Source: Globodera rostochiensis
Taxonomy: Eukaryota; Nematoda; Chromadorea; Rhabditida; Heteroderidae
Assembly: GCA_018350325.1 (NCBI GenBank)
Contig: JAEVLN010000031.1
Coordinates: 169,472 to 233,471, forward strand
Direction: 5' to 3'
DNA: 64,000 nucleotides
In this document: positions 1-11,131 of the stretch, one piece after another
Position numbering within the stretch: the stretch's first letter is position 1
How the letters are laid out: each line of letters starts with the position of its first letter
The notes under the pieces: generated by a model
The model's input: the letters and a program-made list of their open reading frames with translations, nothing else
What the model was told of the DNA's origin: nothing
Database searches by the model: none
Made by a program: the position numbers and the translations under genes

Positions 1-327
1 ATTTAAGGTTTTAAACTACTTTTTCGTAATTCTGCCTTAATAAAAATTTTAAAATTTATAATTATTAAGTTAAATTATAAATGTTTTATTGTAAAGGTCA
101 GCTTTTATTTAATATTGTCTTAATCTTAACAAATATTTGATCAAATGAATTAAAAATATTTTTATGGATAGAAAAATTTCAAATTTCAATATAAGGCCAC
201 TTTTAACCTAAACAATTATTTAAACTAATTCTAATATAAAATGCAAAACCCATAAAAGATAATCAATGCTTTTTCGGGATATTTTAAATCATTTTCGTTT
301 TATGTAGTTGTCCATTTCTTTTCTCAG

Positions 328-340
328 CTTGATTCTTTGG
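328..340 (+). other. candidate 13-nt micro-exon
   Basis: A pyrimidine-rich tract ending in ttttctcag is followed by 13 bases and then a consensus donor, gtaagt, at 341. This is among the best acceptor-donor pairs in the window, but the enclosed piece is tiny and could be chance. No reading frame can be assigned. Confidence 0.2.
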
Positions 341-976
341 GTAAGTGACAATCTATTGATTTATTTTAAACATTCATTTTTTAATTTTGATTAATTATAT
401 TTGAAAATTTTTAATCTTTATAAACTTTTAAATCGCATTTGCTTTTTAATATTTAGTTTTAGATTTTATGACCTAGATGAATATACATAAATTAATTAAA
501 TGGTTTATTATTATCGTAGATTTATTTGCAATTAACTATGACAAAGATAAAAATTCATTTATGCAAATTACTAAAAATTATTTAAGAACATTAATTTAAT
601 TATTAAATAAAAAACGTATGTTTTAATGATTTAATTAAAGATAAATTTTAAATATATAACAAACAACAAATTTGTAAATAAGAGCAAGTTTAATAAAATA
701 AAACTTAATATATAATTTTTGCTTGGATCTAAAATGCAAGCATAATAAATAATTTTAAAAAATTAAATCAAAAAAGTTGTAGACTTCAAAAAGTTAAATC
801 GTTATTAATAAATATTTATCCAGAGTTGAAGGCGTAAAATGAAATGCCGATAAAGGATTAAAAATCTTAATGACAAAAAAATTACATAATTAATTTAGAG
901 AAAATTCCCTCTATTGTTTGGTGAAATAATAATGATTAATAAATACTAACAAGTATTTCGTCACATAGTCCAGTAG

Positions 977-1147
977 TTGGACTCTTTGAACGTTGGGTTC
1001 GATGCCGATGATGAATATAGAGGTCATCAACATGGGTCTTTTGAGATTATATGATTAAAAAAAAATTCCGAGAAAATTGGTGCAGAAATTGATAGGAATT
1101 TGAGATTACGGGCTCGGAAAAGGACGAAGTTTCCATCTCAAGATTAA
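977..1147 (+). pseudogene. coding-like frame with one in-frame TGA
   Basis: One frame runs for 57 codons with a single internal TGA at 1052-1054 and ends at TAA 1145-1147. The first half is acidic and polar (reads FDADDEYRGHQHG); the second half is basic (EIDRNLRLRARKRTKFPSQD). The frame begins right after a TAG at 974-976, which could also be a splice acceptor. Composition is far more balanced than the flanks. I do not recognise the protein. It may be a terminal exon, two exons with an unseen intron, or a decayed gene. A GGTTCGATGCC string inside it mimics a tRNA B box but is explained by the coding frame. Confidence 0.3.
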
Positions 1148-1352
1148 ACCATTTAATAATTGAAACTCAATATGTGTCAACACAACGAATTGATTCTGAA
1201 AGTTTACCATAATCAACAAAATTAAAATTAACACGGCAAAATATTATTTAATTACATATTTATACATCAAATAAATGCAAGAATATTTATGTAATAATCA
1301 CCAAAATTTCAAATATAAATTAATATAACCCTGTTAATGCATTAAACAAATT

Positions 1353-1409
1353 GGATTCATTGCCTACTGCTACGCCATCGTGAAAAACATGCTTCCGAGC
1401 AAAATTTAA
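1353..1409 (+). other. short coding-like island, strand uncertain
   Basis: The plus frame reads GFIAYCYAIVKNMLPSKI and stops at TAA 1407-1409, hydrophobic like part of a membrane segment. The minus frame is also open and equally protein-like (ARKHVFHDGVAVGNESN). No family is recognised. It may be an exon of either strand or neither. Confidence 0.15.
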
Positions 1410-1539
1410 GATGAAATAAAATGTCCTTTTTTGAAATAACCTCTAATACATCTAAAATGTAAATAATAAAAATGCCAAGATACATGATAATTTTAATAAA
1501 TGTTTTGTGTAATATAAAAGGTAAACTATGATTTAATAA

Positions 1540-1644
1540 ATTCTTGGATGGGCAAATGACGAGAAAGCCACCCCGGACAATACCCCGAAATCAAAAAGAA
1601 TTAGCATGAAAAAATTACATATATACCACCCAAAGTTGATTTAA
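1540..1644 (+). CDS. short coding-like frame, possible exon
   Basis: A 34-codon frame without a start codon opens after TAA 1537-1539 and ends at TAA 1642-1644. Residues near its start read LGWANDEKATPDNTPKSKR, a hydrophilic composition unlike translated AT-rich noise. It lies 130 bp after the 1353-1409 island in another frame, so exons of one gene are possible. Not recognised. Confidence 0.2.
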   Translation: MLGWANDEKATPDNTPKSKRISMKKLHIYHPKLI

Positions 1645-1733
1645 AATTTCCGTGATAGTAAATTGTTATTTATATTTGTTGGCAGCACTAAAATTGCTTA
1701 AATTTATCATTTATAAAGAAGAAAAAGGTTGCA

Positions 1734-1781
1734 TACAAAAAATCTTTATATTGAAAAAGCATGCGCAATTATAATGGGTGA
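1734..1781 (+). repeat. inverted repeat arm, partner at 5081-5138
   Basis: About 50 bp centred on ATTGAAAAAGCATGCGCAAT recur in reverse complement at 5081-5138, continuing into aatttgaattag with a few mismatches. The arms are 3.3 kb apart and bracket the Harbinger element without touching its ends, so they are not its terminal repeats. They probably belong to a dispersed family. Confidence 0.7.
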
Positions 1782-2477
1782 TTTGAATTAGGTCTACCAA
1801 TGAAAGCAATAAAAATTATTAACAATTAATTGACTTGGAGTAAGCTTAATGATACCTTACAACATAAAAATAAATATCAATTAACAAGTGCCAAACTCAT
1901 TTGACTGTTAACAATTTAACCTAGCTAATTGATGAACTTTACTTTAAAAATATTAAACGCAAATATTGTGTTTAATTTGATAAAATAGAATATTTAAATT
2001 AAACTAAGCCACTCAAAACAAGCCAGGGCCCTATACCAAATCTCACTTTTAACTTTTAACTTTGAAGATTTTCACTTTAACTTTGAAAAAGTTAAAAGTT
2101 TGCGTACCAAATGTGCTTTTCAAGTTAAAAGTTCAAAGTTAAAAGTTAAAAGCGAAAACTTCAAAGTTAAGGGTGACTGCGTACCAATTGTTACCTTTAA
2201 TTCACGTTACTTTTAAAAGTTACTTTTAACTTTGAACTTTTGCCATTAACTTTTAAGAAATTTCTTCAAAGTAAAAAATGGGCCTAAATCAATAATTTAA
2301 ATTTGTATAACTCGAGACTGGCTTAACAGAAAAATGTGAAATTTTAGAGGAAGCTCGAATAGAGACTTTCTGATCACATATATTTTTTTCACATTTTTTG
2401 ACCCATTATTTATTCGGCAATAAAATACTAGCCAAAAGTGATCGGTTTTTGACAAATATTGTCACACAAATCGCCAT

Positions 2478-3410
2478 TTAATACTCAGATTTCTTGAGTA
2501 CAGTAAAAGTGTTTTCGCCCTCCGCTTCAACTTCGTAGCGCCCCATCTTGCGCTGCAATTCGACAATTTGCAACTCCACGAGTTCAACGCTGCGACGTTT
2601 GTACTGAATGTCAAACTCGGCCAATTGGAGCTGTTTTGTCTTGAGCTCGACTTCCTTTTCCAATAATTGCAATTTCAATTCCTCGAAACTGCGACGATTT
2701 TCTCCGCCGAAACCGCCGCCGCCGACGGCGGTGGAAAATTGTGACGGCCTTTCAACCTGTGTTGGAGATGGTTATCTCTTTGGGGGATACCATAATACCG
2801 CTGTTGTACCTTTGGACGTTTTCGCATTTGAAAACGTGGTGTGTAAATGCTTCCAGCAGCAGCAGCAGAAGCTGAGGATGAAGCAGCTTCCCCCAACGGC
2901 GGATCAGAAACATTCAGTTTGATGTCGGTTTCCTCTTTTGAAGCATCGAATTCGACTTGCTTCTGCCAAGTTGTCAGCTTAGCGCCGGAATCACCGACAT
3001 CCTCCATAATCTCAACTTCTTCTGAGAATTTTTCCATGCGAATTATGACGGACTCCCACTAAATTTGTTTTAAATTTTAAAAATTTACGACGGCGCACAT
3101 TTTTCCAATTGATCCCTGCAGAACCCGTTTTACGCGCGCTTAGCCACTTTGATTCGACGGCTCGCTTACGATAGCCATACACATTGTCTCTCAGATCGGC
3201 AATCGACTTCTCAAACACACGAAATCCTTGAGCTAGCAGCTCCGAGTTAAGCTCATTCCAAGCTTCATCCTTGCTTTGTTTGTAGGAAGCTCCTTTGGCT
3301 CGGCCAAATAGTTCCGAATAACGACTCTCGATTGCCGTACAAAGGGCCATTATCTCTTCATCGCTAATAGTTTTTTTCGCCATCTCCCTTAAAGCTATTA
3401 AATAAGACAT
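2478..3410 (-). pseudogene. Harbinger accessory protein, Myb/SANT (zeste-like) DNA-binding
   Basis: The start at 3410 opens a 132-codon frame whose residues 15-100 resemble the Myb/SANT-like domain of zeste-type regulators: ISDEEIMALCTAIESRYSELF, then a tryptophan-bearing helix (DEAWNELNSELLAQGF) and a basic segment. In Harbinger elements this partner binds DNA and helps the transposase enter the nucleus. The message continues in another frame at 3060-2675, with an acidic stretch and alanine/serine runs, and then at 2710-2478, a charged coiled coil of about 65 residues (KLQLLEKEVELKTKQLQLAE). A GT-AG intron of about 40 bp at 3061-3100 could join the first two parts. The second junction is a frame slip in a run of CCG codons near 2700-2720. 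The gene therefore looks recently broken. Confidence 0.75.
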
Positions 3411-3675
3411 TTAATAGACTTTAAAATCGATGAAAGCAATAAAAGAAAAACTATATTTATGAGCAATTTTGGGTGTTTTCAAAAGAATGATGATGTTCAA
3501 AGAAACGACACATCTGCCGCCGCTGCTACTGCATAATCTGCTGCTGCTAACAAACATTAAAAAGTTTTGGTGTCAATATTTACGCCTTTTAATTGTTATT
3601 GTGTGGAAGGCGTTTGCAAAACATTGTTGAACTAATAGTCTTTTTCTAATACCAGTCGGCTGGTTCACTGTTTAA

Positions 3676-4048
3676 ATGTTTCGTGCGATCTACGAAAGCT
3701 CAGAAGATGAGGAATTTGAGACACCTGCTTCTGCTACTGTACGACAGTATCGCGCGCTGATTGTCCATGACAATACCAGAGATTTTTATGTATTTTTAAA
3801 ATGATCTAATTACTCAAACGTCATTATTCAAGGAACGCTTTCGTATGTACCCTGATCAATTTGAGAAATTGATGGAGAAAATCGCTGGTCGTTTGGAACC
3901 AAAATATTCTGCGAATAATGCTATTGAAGGAAAATTTAAATTGTTGACTACACTTCGATTTTATGGGCACAACGCTGATTTTTCTTCCCTTCAAGACGAG
4001 ATAGGTTTAAGACATTTTTGGTTTAAAAATCTATGGGTTTTTAAATAA
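3676..4048 (+). pseudogene. Harbinger transposase, N-terminal part (two exons)
   Basis: ATG 3676 begins a short acidic exon (MFRAIYESSEDEEFE). A 43-bp GT-AG intron, 3790-3832, joins it in phase 0 to RFRMYPDQFEKLMEKIAGRL and then KLLTTLRFYGHNADFSSLQD. This matches the typical N-terminal region of DDE_Tnp_4 transposases, where a hydrophobic phenylalanine-rich segment is followed by an ALRFYA-like helix. The frame ends at 4048, just past GLRHFW. The whole DDE catalytic core, usually 150 or more residues, is missing, so this copy could not catalyse transposition. The junction with the C-terminal remnant lies near 4025-4080. Confidence 0.8.
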
Positions 4049-4078
4049 GGACCCTCAAAAATGTCGATATCGCGGTTT

Positions 4079-4288
4079 GTCAAGCAAACAACAATTGTAA
4101 ATGAGGAGGAGCAGAGCGTCATGAATTAGGCGCTGCAACTAACTCAACAATACCAATCCCAACATTCTGAAGCCACTTTGCTTGAAGAAAACGAGCCACT
4201 CTCACAAAATCCACGAGAGCGCCGCCGCAGGGGCATGGAATTGTTAAATGACCAGTTCGAACTATTTAAACAAATGCATGCTCTTTAA
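4079..4288 (+). pseudogene. Harbinger transposase, C-terminal remnant
   Basis: This frame carries an acidic/glutamine-rich stretch, an in-frame TAG at 4127-4129, and a tail rich in arginine (NPRERRRRGMELLNDQF) ending at TAA 4286-4288 just before a poly-A signal-like AATAAA at 4311. Its position next to the N-terminal fragment, and its end 320 bp before the element end, make it the 3' end of the same deleted transposase gene. Sequence similarity to a family is not evident by eye. Confidence 0.5.
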
Positions 4289-4608
4289 AAACACAATGCT
4301 TTTAAAATTCAATAAAGAGATTTTTATTTCCGTCATGTATCTAAGCCTTAAATGTGATTCTTTTTTTGGGTGTTTTGCGTACCAATTGATTAAAAGTTAC
4401 CATTAAAAAGTTTCAAGTGAAAAAAAAAACAATTGGTACGCGTTTACTTTTAACTTATAACTTTGACTTTTAACTTTGAAGATTTCTGCCTTTAACTCTT
4501 AACTTTTTAATGGCAATAATTGGTACGCGTTATTTTTTACTTTTAACTTTGACTTTTAACTTGAACTTTTAACAAGTTAAAAGTAAAAGTGAGATTTGGT
4601 ATAGGGCC

Positions 4609-6430
4609 CAGCCGTGAACATCGGACTCATGTGGCCTTTTGACTTCGTGACACGCAGCATAAAAATAACTATCAGTCCTAATTAACTTTAATTAGAAACA
4701 AATTTTGAATTTTCTCGTTAAAAACATTTTTGATGGAATTAAATAAATAACTTGCCAATAAATCCATTTAATCTTTAACTTTTACTGAGTAACTAAGTAA
4801 TTCAACTTATTATGCTAGCTTTCTTGATTCTTTGTTTGAATTATTTTAAATAAAGGCGGGATTTCAGAATAAACGATTTTTGTTGATAAATTACTTTAGA
4901 AGTTCTGGTATTACATACATAATAATGATGCGCTAACTTTAAATAATCATAAAGCCTCACATATATGATTTTTTTTATGAACAATTTTTTTGCAAGTTCT
5001 TTGAGAGGGCAGTTTAGCTAACAATTATACAAGACCAAACATGTCCTTATTCATATTACGTATATTTTGGTATTCACTTTCTAATTCAAATTACCGATTA
5101 TAATTGCGCATGCTTTTTCAATATAAAGACTTTTTGTAATTTAGTCATTTTAAAATTAGAAATCTGACAACCAGTATTGCTATATTTAACGGAAATTCTA
5201 TATAATTTATGCTGTTTACTTTTTATTGGATTTAATTTAATTTTATTTTATTGTATTGATTGTTTTGTTCAAATGGGCAGGGAGAAATGACAAATATTTA
5301 TTATACGCTAAAATAATTGGTAGTTTCTTTATAAGAAGATTTGCTTGGTAATATCATCTTATCTCAATGGATTATGCGTTTTTATTTTTAAATGGTTTAT
5401 TAATTTTTAAGTTGAAGTATGATTATTTTGTTTATTTATTTTGAATCTTTATTCAAAAGGATTTTTTTTTAGCTAATTTTGTTTTCTTTTGATTATTATG
5501 TACATTTTCTAATTGCTCTGGACGTAATACATCCTGGTTTCAAATATTTATTGACATATTTTAAATAATCTTTTTTGATTTAGTATTTTATCGTTAAATT
5601 TTGAAATATTTTTACAAACAACATCAACTTCCTGCTAAACATACACCCCTGCGAAAAATTAAAGATTATGATTGGATAAGAATATTTTCTTAATTTTACT
5701 TTTTTAAGGTAGTTTTAATCACCAAACTGGTAGTCACAGAATATTAATTTATATTACTATATATGTTTTTATTTGTTTATGGTGTCTTTTCTTTGAATAT
5801 TTATATGCTGTGCAATCGCAGTAATTTAGGATATTCGACTTTTCAATTCTCACCCGCGTGCTTCCGGCACTTTTCCCAATTTATAGTTTACCCTCCTTTA
5901 TTTCGAGTTTGCATTAATATTAATTATTACCTTGAATTCTTTTAGTAATTCGTTTTTTATTAAATAGGTATATTCGATGTTGAAAATGTTAAATTTTGCT
6001 ATATGTATGAAATTGTAATAATTAATATTAATTTGCATAATTTTTGAAATCAAAGATCTATTTTTAAGCTTTAATAAGTAATCTTTTAACTTTGTTTAGG
6101 TATCTTTACTTATTTCTGTTTTAATTATTAATATTTTAATTGTAATTAAAAGGAATTAATTTAAAAAAGTTTTTTTTTAATTATTGCTAATTATTTACCA
6201 AATGTGAGTATTTTTCAAATTAAAATTATGCGTTTATTGCTGATTGCAATTAAATATAAAACTGACTCACTAATCTCTGGTTCTTTCGCCACACTAAATT
6301 TTGTTGCGAGAAATTTTTATTTTTCTAATTATTATTCTTATTTCGAATTCATTTTATTATTTTCGTGAAAAACTATTATTTTTATTACCTGTCAGCTTAT
6401 TATTAATTTATGAAGTTATTATTAATAACA
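4609..6430. other. T-rich AT desert, no gene seen
   Basis: The plus strand is strongly T-rich with runs of T5-T9. I see no reading frame with balanced composition apart from a small island at 5840-5890 (cacccgcgtgcttccggc). The second arm of the 1734-1781 inverted repeat lies at 5081-5138. The 21-mer atattcgac...aattctc at 5831-5851 recurs at 9183-9203. Confidence 0.5.
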
Positions 6431-6463
6431 TTAATTTAGTCTCGCCACATGCCCCATCCATAA

Positions 6464-6745
6464 TTGATGGTGCAACATTCCCATTCGACTAGGAAGAATT
6501 CTAATGGCTCTTCGCAAATGTCAAAGGTCATTTGTGTCGTTGACTCTGAATATTTTAAAATTATTTTGTTCTCATATGTTTTTTTGAGTATTAACGCGAT
6601 CGTTGTTCTTTTGCCCCACAACCGTGAGGATTACTTTCGTGTTAAGCAAACAGTTTTTCATGTCTTATGTCAATATGGCATTTTTGGCTGTTATAATTTA
6701 GCGTCTGACTTTTTCAAAATTTCAATATATTTTTTTAAGTTTTAG
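6464..6745 (+). CDS. unrecognised 93-residue frame, possibly membrane protein
   Basis: ATG 6464 opens 93 codons. The first part is polar; the middle is hydrophobic (ILFSYVFLSINAIVVLLP), followed by HNREDYFRVKQTVFHVLCQY and GIFGCYNLASDFFKI. The sense agrees with the local T-rich strand bias, which elsewhere in eukaryotes marks sense-strand introns. An overlapping minus frame (6436-6621, 61 codons) is also open and contains FDICEEPLEFFLVEWECC, so the strand is not settled. Not recognised; it may be one exon of a larger gene. Confidence 0.25.
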   Translation: MMVQHSHSTRKNSNGSSQMSKVICVVDSEYFKIILFSYVFLSINAIVVLLPHNREDYFRVKQTVFHVLCQYGIFGCYNLASDFFKISIYFFKF

Positions 6746-6749
6746 TTTT

Positions 6750-8540
6750 ATTTTGATTTATACTTCGAATTCCACTAAATATTGCAAATGCTTTACCATT
6801 TAATGTTGGCAAAACGCCACCTTTGATCAGGTACTTGAAAGTGTACTTGCATGCTTTCTGACCAAACACATATTCAATATTTATGTGAGTACCGTATTTG
6901 AGCAGCAAAAGGGGTTAAGCTTTATATGCTGTAACTATTTTATTGTAGAAGATTTGGAGCTATATTTTACATAATGTCAAGATAAAAGATTATTTGATAA
7001 CTTGTCAAAATATACTAACTGGTTTGCTCGGGCCTTTTCTCAACTTGCCGCAAATCATCTTCTATGATTTTTTTTTATTCAATATATTTTCTTGCGCGAG
7101 TGCTAAATGATTTTGTTTAGGGCTCTTGTTATTATGTAAATGATCTTGGCAAGTATTAATTTTTGCATTCAAAGTGAATTTATTTTATTTATATATATTT
7201 CATTATATTTTTATTTATTTAATCTTTTTATTTAGTTTATTTAATGCTTTTTTACTATGTTGATTTTTTGATAATTAAATTTTATAATCATTTAATTTTT
7301 TGTAATTTTTTTATTCCCTCACTTATGAGTTTTTTTACTTGCGACTTTCATTCAATCATCGGGAATTTTTGTGCTGCCGTCTCTGTAATTTGCCAATTGT
7401 TCCGTCCTAAATCCTTTAATTTTACATACAGGTACTTTTTTAATTTAAAATTTTCAAGTTTAATTTAACCAGTCAAAAGTGCATAAATATTAGGTGAATT
7501 TACAGTTATTTACTTGAAAGTTTTATAGGGATTCAAACAGAGTTTTGTTTTAGTGCCAAAAAAAATTTGAAACTAATGAATCCAGTTTAGAAACTTAAAA
7601 ATACAGTTTGCCAAAAAATAAAAATATTTCATTCTCATTCTAAAGTTTTTTCGGCGTTAACTTGGAGAAAAGAGTCGAGACAGCAAACGCTCTATTGATT
7701 TGCGTTTTGAAAAGTTTCTCATAAAGCAAAAAAGTTTAAAAAAGTCATTCTAAATAGGTTTACCAGAGTGAAACTCTAGTTGACTACATACCACCGAACT
7801 TAAAACAGGGCTTAGTTTTGATGTGGAACTTATTACAATTGTTTTGTATTTAAATAAAAAATAAATAACAAATTTATAAGAAAAATAATCCAATTAATTG
7901 AACTATTTATAAATCAAGCGATTTTATATAATGAGGAATACAATCGTGATTCGGGTGTCATAAAGCTATATAAATATGTTATAGAAATACTTTTCTAACC
8001 ATCGTTAATGTTTGGATGTAATTGTTTTATTTAAAATCAGTTGGTTTATGAGTTGGCAAAACAGCGCAACTCTCCAAATAAGACAAATTTAAATATTAAA
8101 ATTCCGGGAATTATTAACATCCTTTACAACAAACAGAACCAATAAAGATATTTGTTTTATTTATTAAAGAATTTTGATTAGTTTTTGAAAATTCTTATAA
8201 ATAAATATAATTTAATTTTTGTAATAAACCCAATTAATAATAAAAAATAAAAAAAGTTATGTAAGAAGAAATTGTAAGATTATTTTATACAATGGCGTTC
8301 AACAAACTTTGCATTTGCATTTGCACATGGCGAGTAAGCATCGGATGGACAAATGGGGGCCGCTTAGGCACATGCAAATATAAAAGGTTTTATAAACTTG
8401 CACTCTGCCATAAATACCAAAACAAGTATCCTTAATGTAATAAATTCAGAATTGCAAATATTTTGAAAATGTATAAATAAATTTTTTAGGATGTTAAAAT
8501 ACTGCATGAAAAATAAATTTACACCTAAAATAGCTATTAT
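6750..8540. other. T-rich AT desert with small islands
   Basis: No supported gene. Slightly G+C-richer islands lie at 7015-7060, 7350-7420 and 8290-8370. A 74-codon plus frame at 7244-7468 is mostly F/I/Y/N and looks like translated low complexity, although its centre (IIGNFCAAVSVICQLF) is less so. Confidence 0.4.
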
Positions 8541-8546
8541 AATAAA

Positions 8547-8732
8547 TTAAAATTTATACAAAAAGCCAACCCGTAGAAGAACTAACACAAATAAATCAGC
8601 ATCTCTAAAGTAAATATTATGAAAAATATTTGTCTCCTGAATTGTTCGTTTGCGCAAAGCCATGCGAATGGTATAATACTCTCGCATTTTGTAACGTTTA
8701 CAACAATTCAACTGAGATAAAAAGGACAACAA
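8547..8732 (-). CDS. unrecognised 61-residue frame
   Basis: The minus frame reads MLSFLSQLNCCKRYKMREYY and continues with a basic segment and a hydrophobic C-terminus (ADLFVLVLLRVGFLYKF). The composition is more protein-like than most frames nearby. No motif is recognised and no splice signals decide the matter. Confidence 0.2.
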   Translation of the reverse strand: MLSFLSQLNCCKRYKMREYYTIRMALRKRTIQETNIFHNIYFRDADLFVLVLLRVGFLYKF

Positions 8733-9547
8733 ATATCAAAGAAATGACAAATGGGGAATAAAACATAAAAATTTAAACTATTTTTGTTAAACTTAATGGT
8801 GCTTTTAAAAAGAAATATGAGAAAATCACTTTTTAATATATCAAAAGCGGACCATGAGATGGATTAGGAAAATTCTAATTGAATTTATTCAAAAATATTT
8901 GATTATTTTAGTTTTAAATGATAATTGAAATTTTGAATAAATAAATTTTAAAAATGATTAATTTCTTTAATTTGGAAGGCCTTAAAATTTTAAAACTTAT
9001 CAATCACAATATACATGACAACTCGGGCCAATAGAGATCGCACATAAAGATCGTATAAGTATTCTATAATTCAAATTTAACAGGTGTTTAACCATTTTGA
9101 TCATAGCCGTTAAAATTACGAATTTTTAAAATTTTGTTTTAGAAAATTTTTAACACCACTTTGAGTTATTTGATTTGTTTTCATATTCGACTTTTCAATT
9201 CTCGTTCACATGAAGGAACAGCTAAAAGTGGAATTGTATTGATAAGAGCTGGATCTTTTATTTAGTTTTGTCAGTGCGTTGTTTTTTTAAATTTCTTTCT
9301 CTTTGACTATAAGTCTTGGTCATTATGAGAATATTATGGCCTTCTGGTTGACCAAAGTTCTGATCAGGTCGGAAACTCCACTTTTAACACGATGATTTTT
9401 GCAGACAAGTAGTTTACTTTATTTGTTCGACTAAAAGCATATTTGTAAAAGTAAATTAATTATTTATAGTTTATGTTAATTTGGTATTTTTAGAAAAAAT
9501 TATCATCATTTATTTAATTGTTGGTTTCTTAAATTGTAAACAATAAA

Positions 9548-9622
9548 ATGCCGCAAACCTTGTTGCCAGATCTTGGATTCGGTGCGTGTCAGTCTTTTGA
9601 AATTTATATTTATATCGTATAA
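9548..9622 (+). CDS. possible first exon, MPQTLLPDLGF
   Basis: ATG 9548 begins a G+C-balanced frame, MPQTLLPDLGFGACQSF, that turns AT-rich after about 17 codons. A donor-like gtgcgt follows GGATTCG at about 9581, so the true exon may be only 11 codons. Not recognised. Confidence 0.2.
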   Translation: MPQTLLPDLGFGACQSFEIYIYIV

Positions 9623-10486
9623 TTTTTTAATGACAAATATTCTTATTAATTTATTTCAAAGAGGAGCTTTTTTTTGCTTTTAATAATTTTACTTATTTTT
9701 GTTCTTTAATTTTATTTTTATAACTTTTTAAATTTTCAAGCTTGCAGATTATAACATGTATTTTTTATTTGGTAACAAAAATTTTAATATTTGAACCGCG
9801 TTTTGGCTTTTAATTTAATTTATTGCGCTTAGAATAAATTTGTTTAATAATAAATTTGTAATTTATTTCGTATATTTGTAAATTGCATTTTGCCGCTGGG
9901 TTATGTCAACAGTTCTCTTGGGCATCAACAAAATTAACTGACAAAAGTGAAATTGCGATTCTTCCTTATTTAGTTTAACTACGGATTGCATGCAACCCCC
10001 AAATTAAGGAACATTTAATTTTTTTGTGTTGATTTTATTAAAAATTCACAAATCCTTTTAAATTGTGTAATATTTATGCTTGTCAATGTTTATATTAAGA
10101 TTATTTTATAGTTCAAGATTTGTAAAGCAGTATATAATTAACAACCTTTTAACTACTTGTTAGTTACAAAATTGGGTTTTCAGATAAAAAAACCCATTTT
10201 GATATTTAATAATTTTTTAATTCATTATAAATATGTTTAATCTTGAAAGATGAAGTAACGCTATAATCAAAAAATTAAAAACTAATTAGAGTGGAGGCCA
10301 TCTAAACGGCAATATGCTCTGATTTTTTTAATTGCAATTATATACAAATACGCTGAAAGTGTTTTCTGCTGCCGAGTGCCTGAAAAAGTGTTTACAATTA
10401 AACCTTTTAATAACTATTGGAGGTTCGATATGCTTTCGCATATAAAGCCACTAAGTCATTGTCTTCAAGAAGTAGAACGAATTGTT

Positions 10487-10617
10487 TTGTCGTAACATGA
10501 TGCGGGTAATTTCTCCACGGCCACTTCAACGGAGTTCTTTTTCGGGATGATGAGTTCAAAATCGATTACTGCTACGAAATCGTTTTTTTATTTTATGCTC
10601 ATTTTAGTATGCCTTAA
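10487..10617 (-). CDS. coding-like island open on both strands
   Basis: The minus frame gives about 37 codons: DFVAVIDFELIIPKKNSVEV, then AVEKLPASCYDKTIRSTS and a stop. The plus frame is open over 10510-10617 and reads FLHGHFNGVLFRDDEFKIDY, then CYEIV. Both look like protein, and nothing in the sequence decides between them. No family is recognised. The island stands out from flanks that are more than 80% A+T. Confidence 0.25.
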
Positions 10618-10912
10618 CTAATCTTAACTTATATTTTAATATTGTGATTTGATAAAATACTCATCATCTATTTTTGTTGCAAAAAACATATACTTTATTA
10701 TCAACGAAGATTGTAATGTTGCGGTGCACATTCAATCAGGTGATTGTAATCGGAAAGCGAGTTTTTAAATTTTCATTGTAAAAAATAATTTAACAAAATA
10801 ATGACAATGTATGCGATTCATGCTAAAAAACACATATCTACAATCCAATAAATTAAAGGTATGACTTTAATTAATGCGATTTAAACTTTATAAAATACCA
10901 CCGTATTAAAAA

Positions 10913-11131
10913 ATGTCTCATAAAGCAAGCTTTGGTCTCGGTGACTGTGCACTCATCACTTTCTTGAGGAAACTCCGGAAATTGATTCGGTGCGCTCGAA
11001 ATTTGAAATTAAAAATCATTCATTCCCTGTATGTTAAAAAAAATTGTATTTGTATTAATTGCATGATTGAAGGATTTTATACAATAAGAAAATTCCACCT
11101 AATTCCCATAAAGCAATTAATTTACAAATAA
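10913..11131 (+). CDS. unrecognised 72-residue frame
   Basis: ATG 10913 opens with MSHKASFGLGDCALITFLRK, then LRKLIRCARNLKLKI; the second half drifts into K/I/N-rich translation. Only the first 30 codons have balanced composition, so this may be an exon with the rest intronic. Not recognised. Confidence 0.2.
   Translation: MSHKASFGLGDCALITFLRKLRKLIRCARNLKLKIIHSLYVKKNCICINCMIEGFYTIRKFHLIPIKQLIYK

Larger units (their letters stand above)
2027..4608. mobile_element. PIF/Harbinger-type DNA transposon, internally deleted
   Basis: The ends are inverted copies starting GGCCCTATACCAAATCTCAC and reading inward into many short subterminal copies of AACTTTTAACTTTGAA in both orientations. The 3-bp direct repeat CAG lies immediately outside each end (2024-2026 and 4609-4611), as known for animal Harbinger elements with TWA or CWG targets. 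Inside are two divergent genes: a Myb/SANT-like protein gene on the minus strand (2478-3410) and a transposase gene on the plus strand (3676-4288). This two-gene architecture is standard for the superfamily. The transposase lacks its catalytic middle, so the copy is non-autonomous. The family assignment rests on the target length, the gene pair and the transposase N-terminus. Confidence 0.88.

Noticed and set aside
991..1005. B-box-like GGGTTCGATGCCG suggesting a tRNA gene
   Set aside because: The upstream A-box-like string is only about 28 nt away, no cloverleaf forms, and a coding frame explains the sequence.
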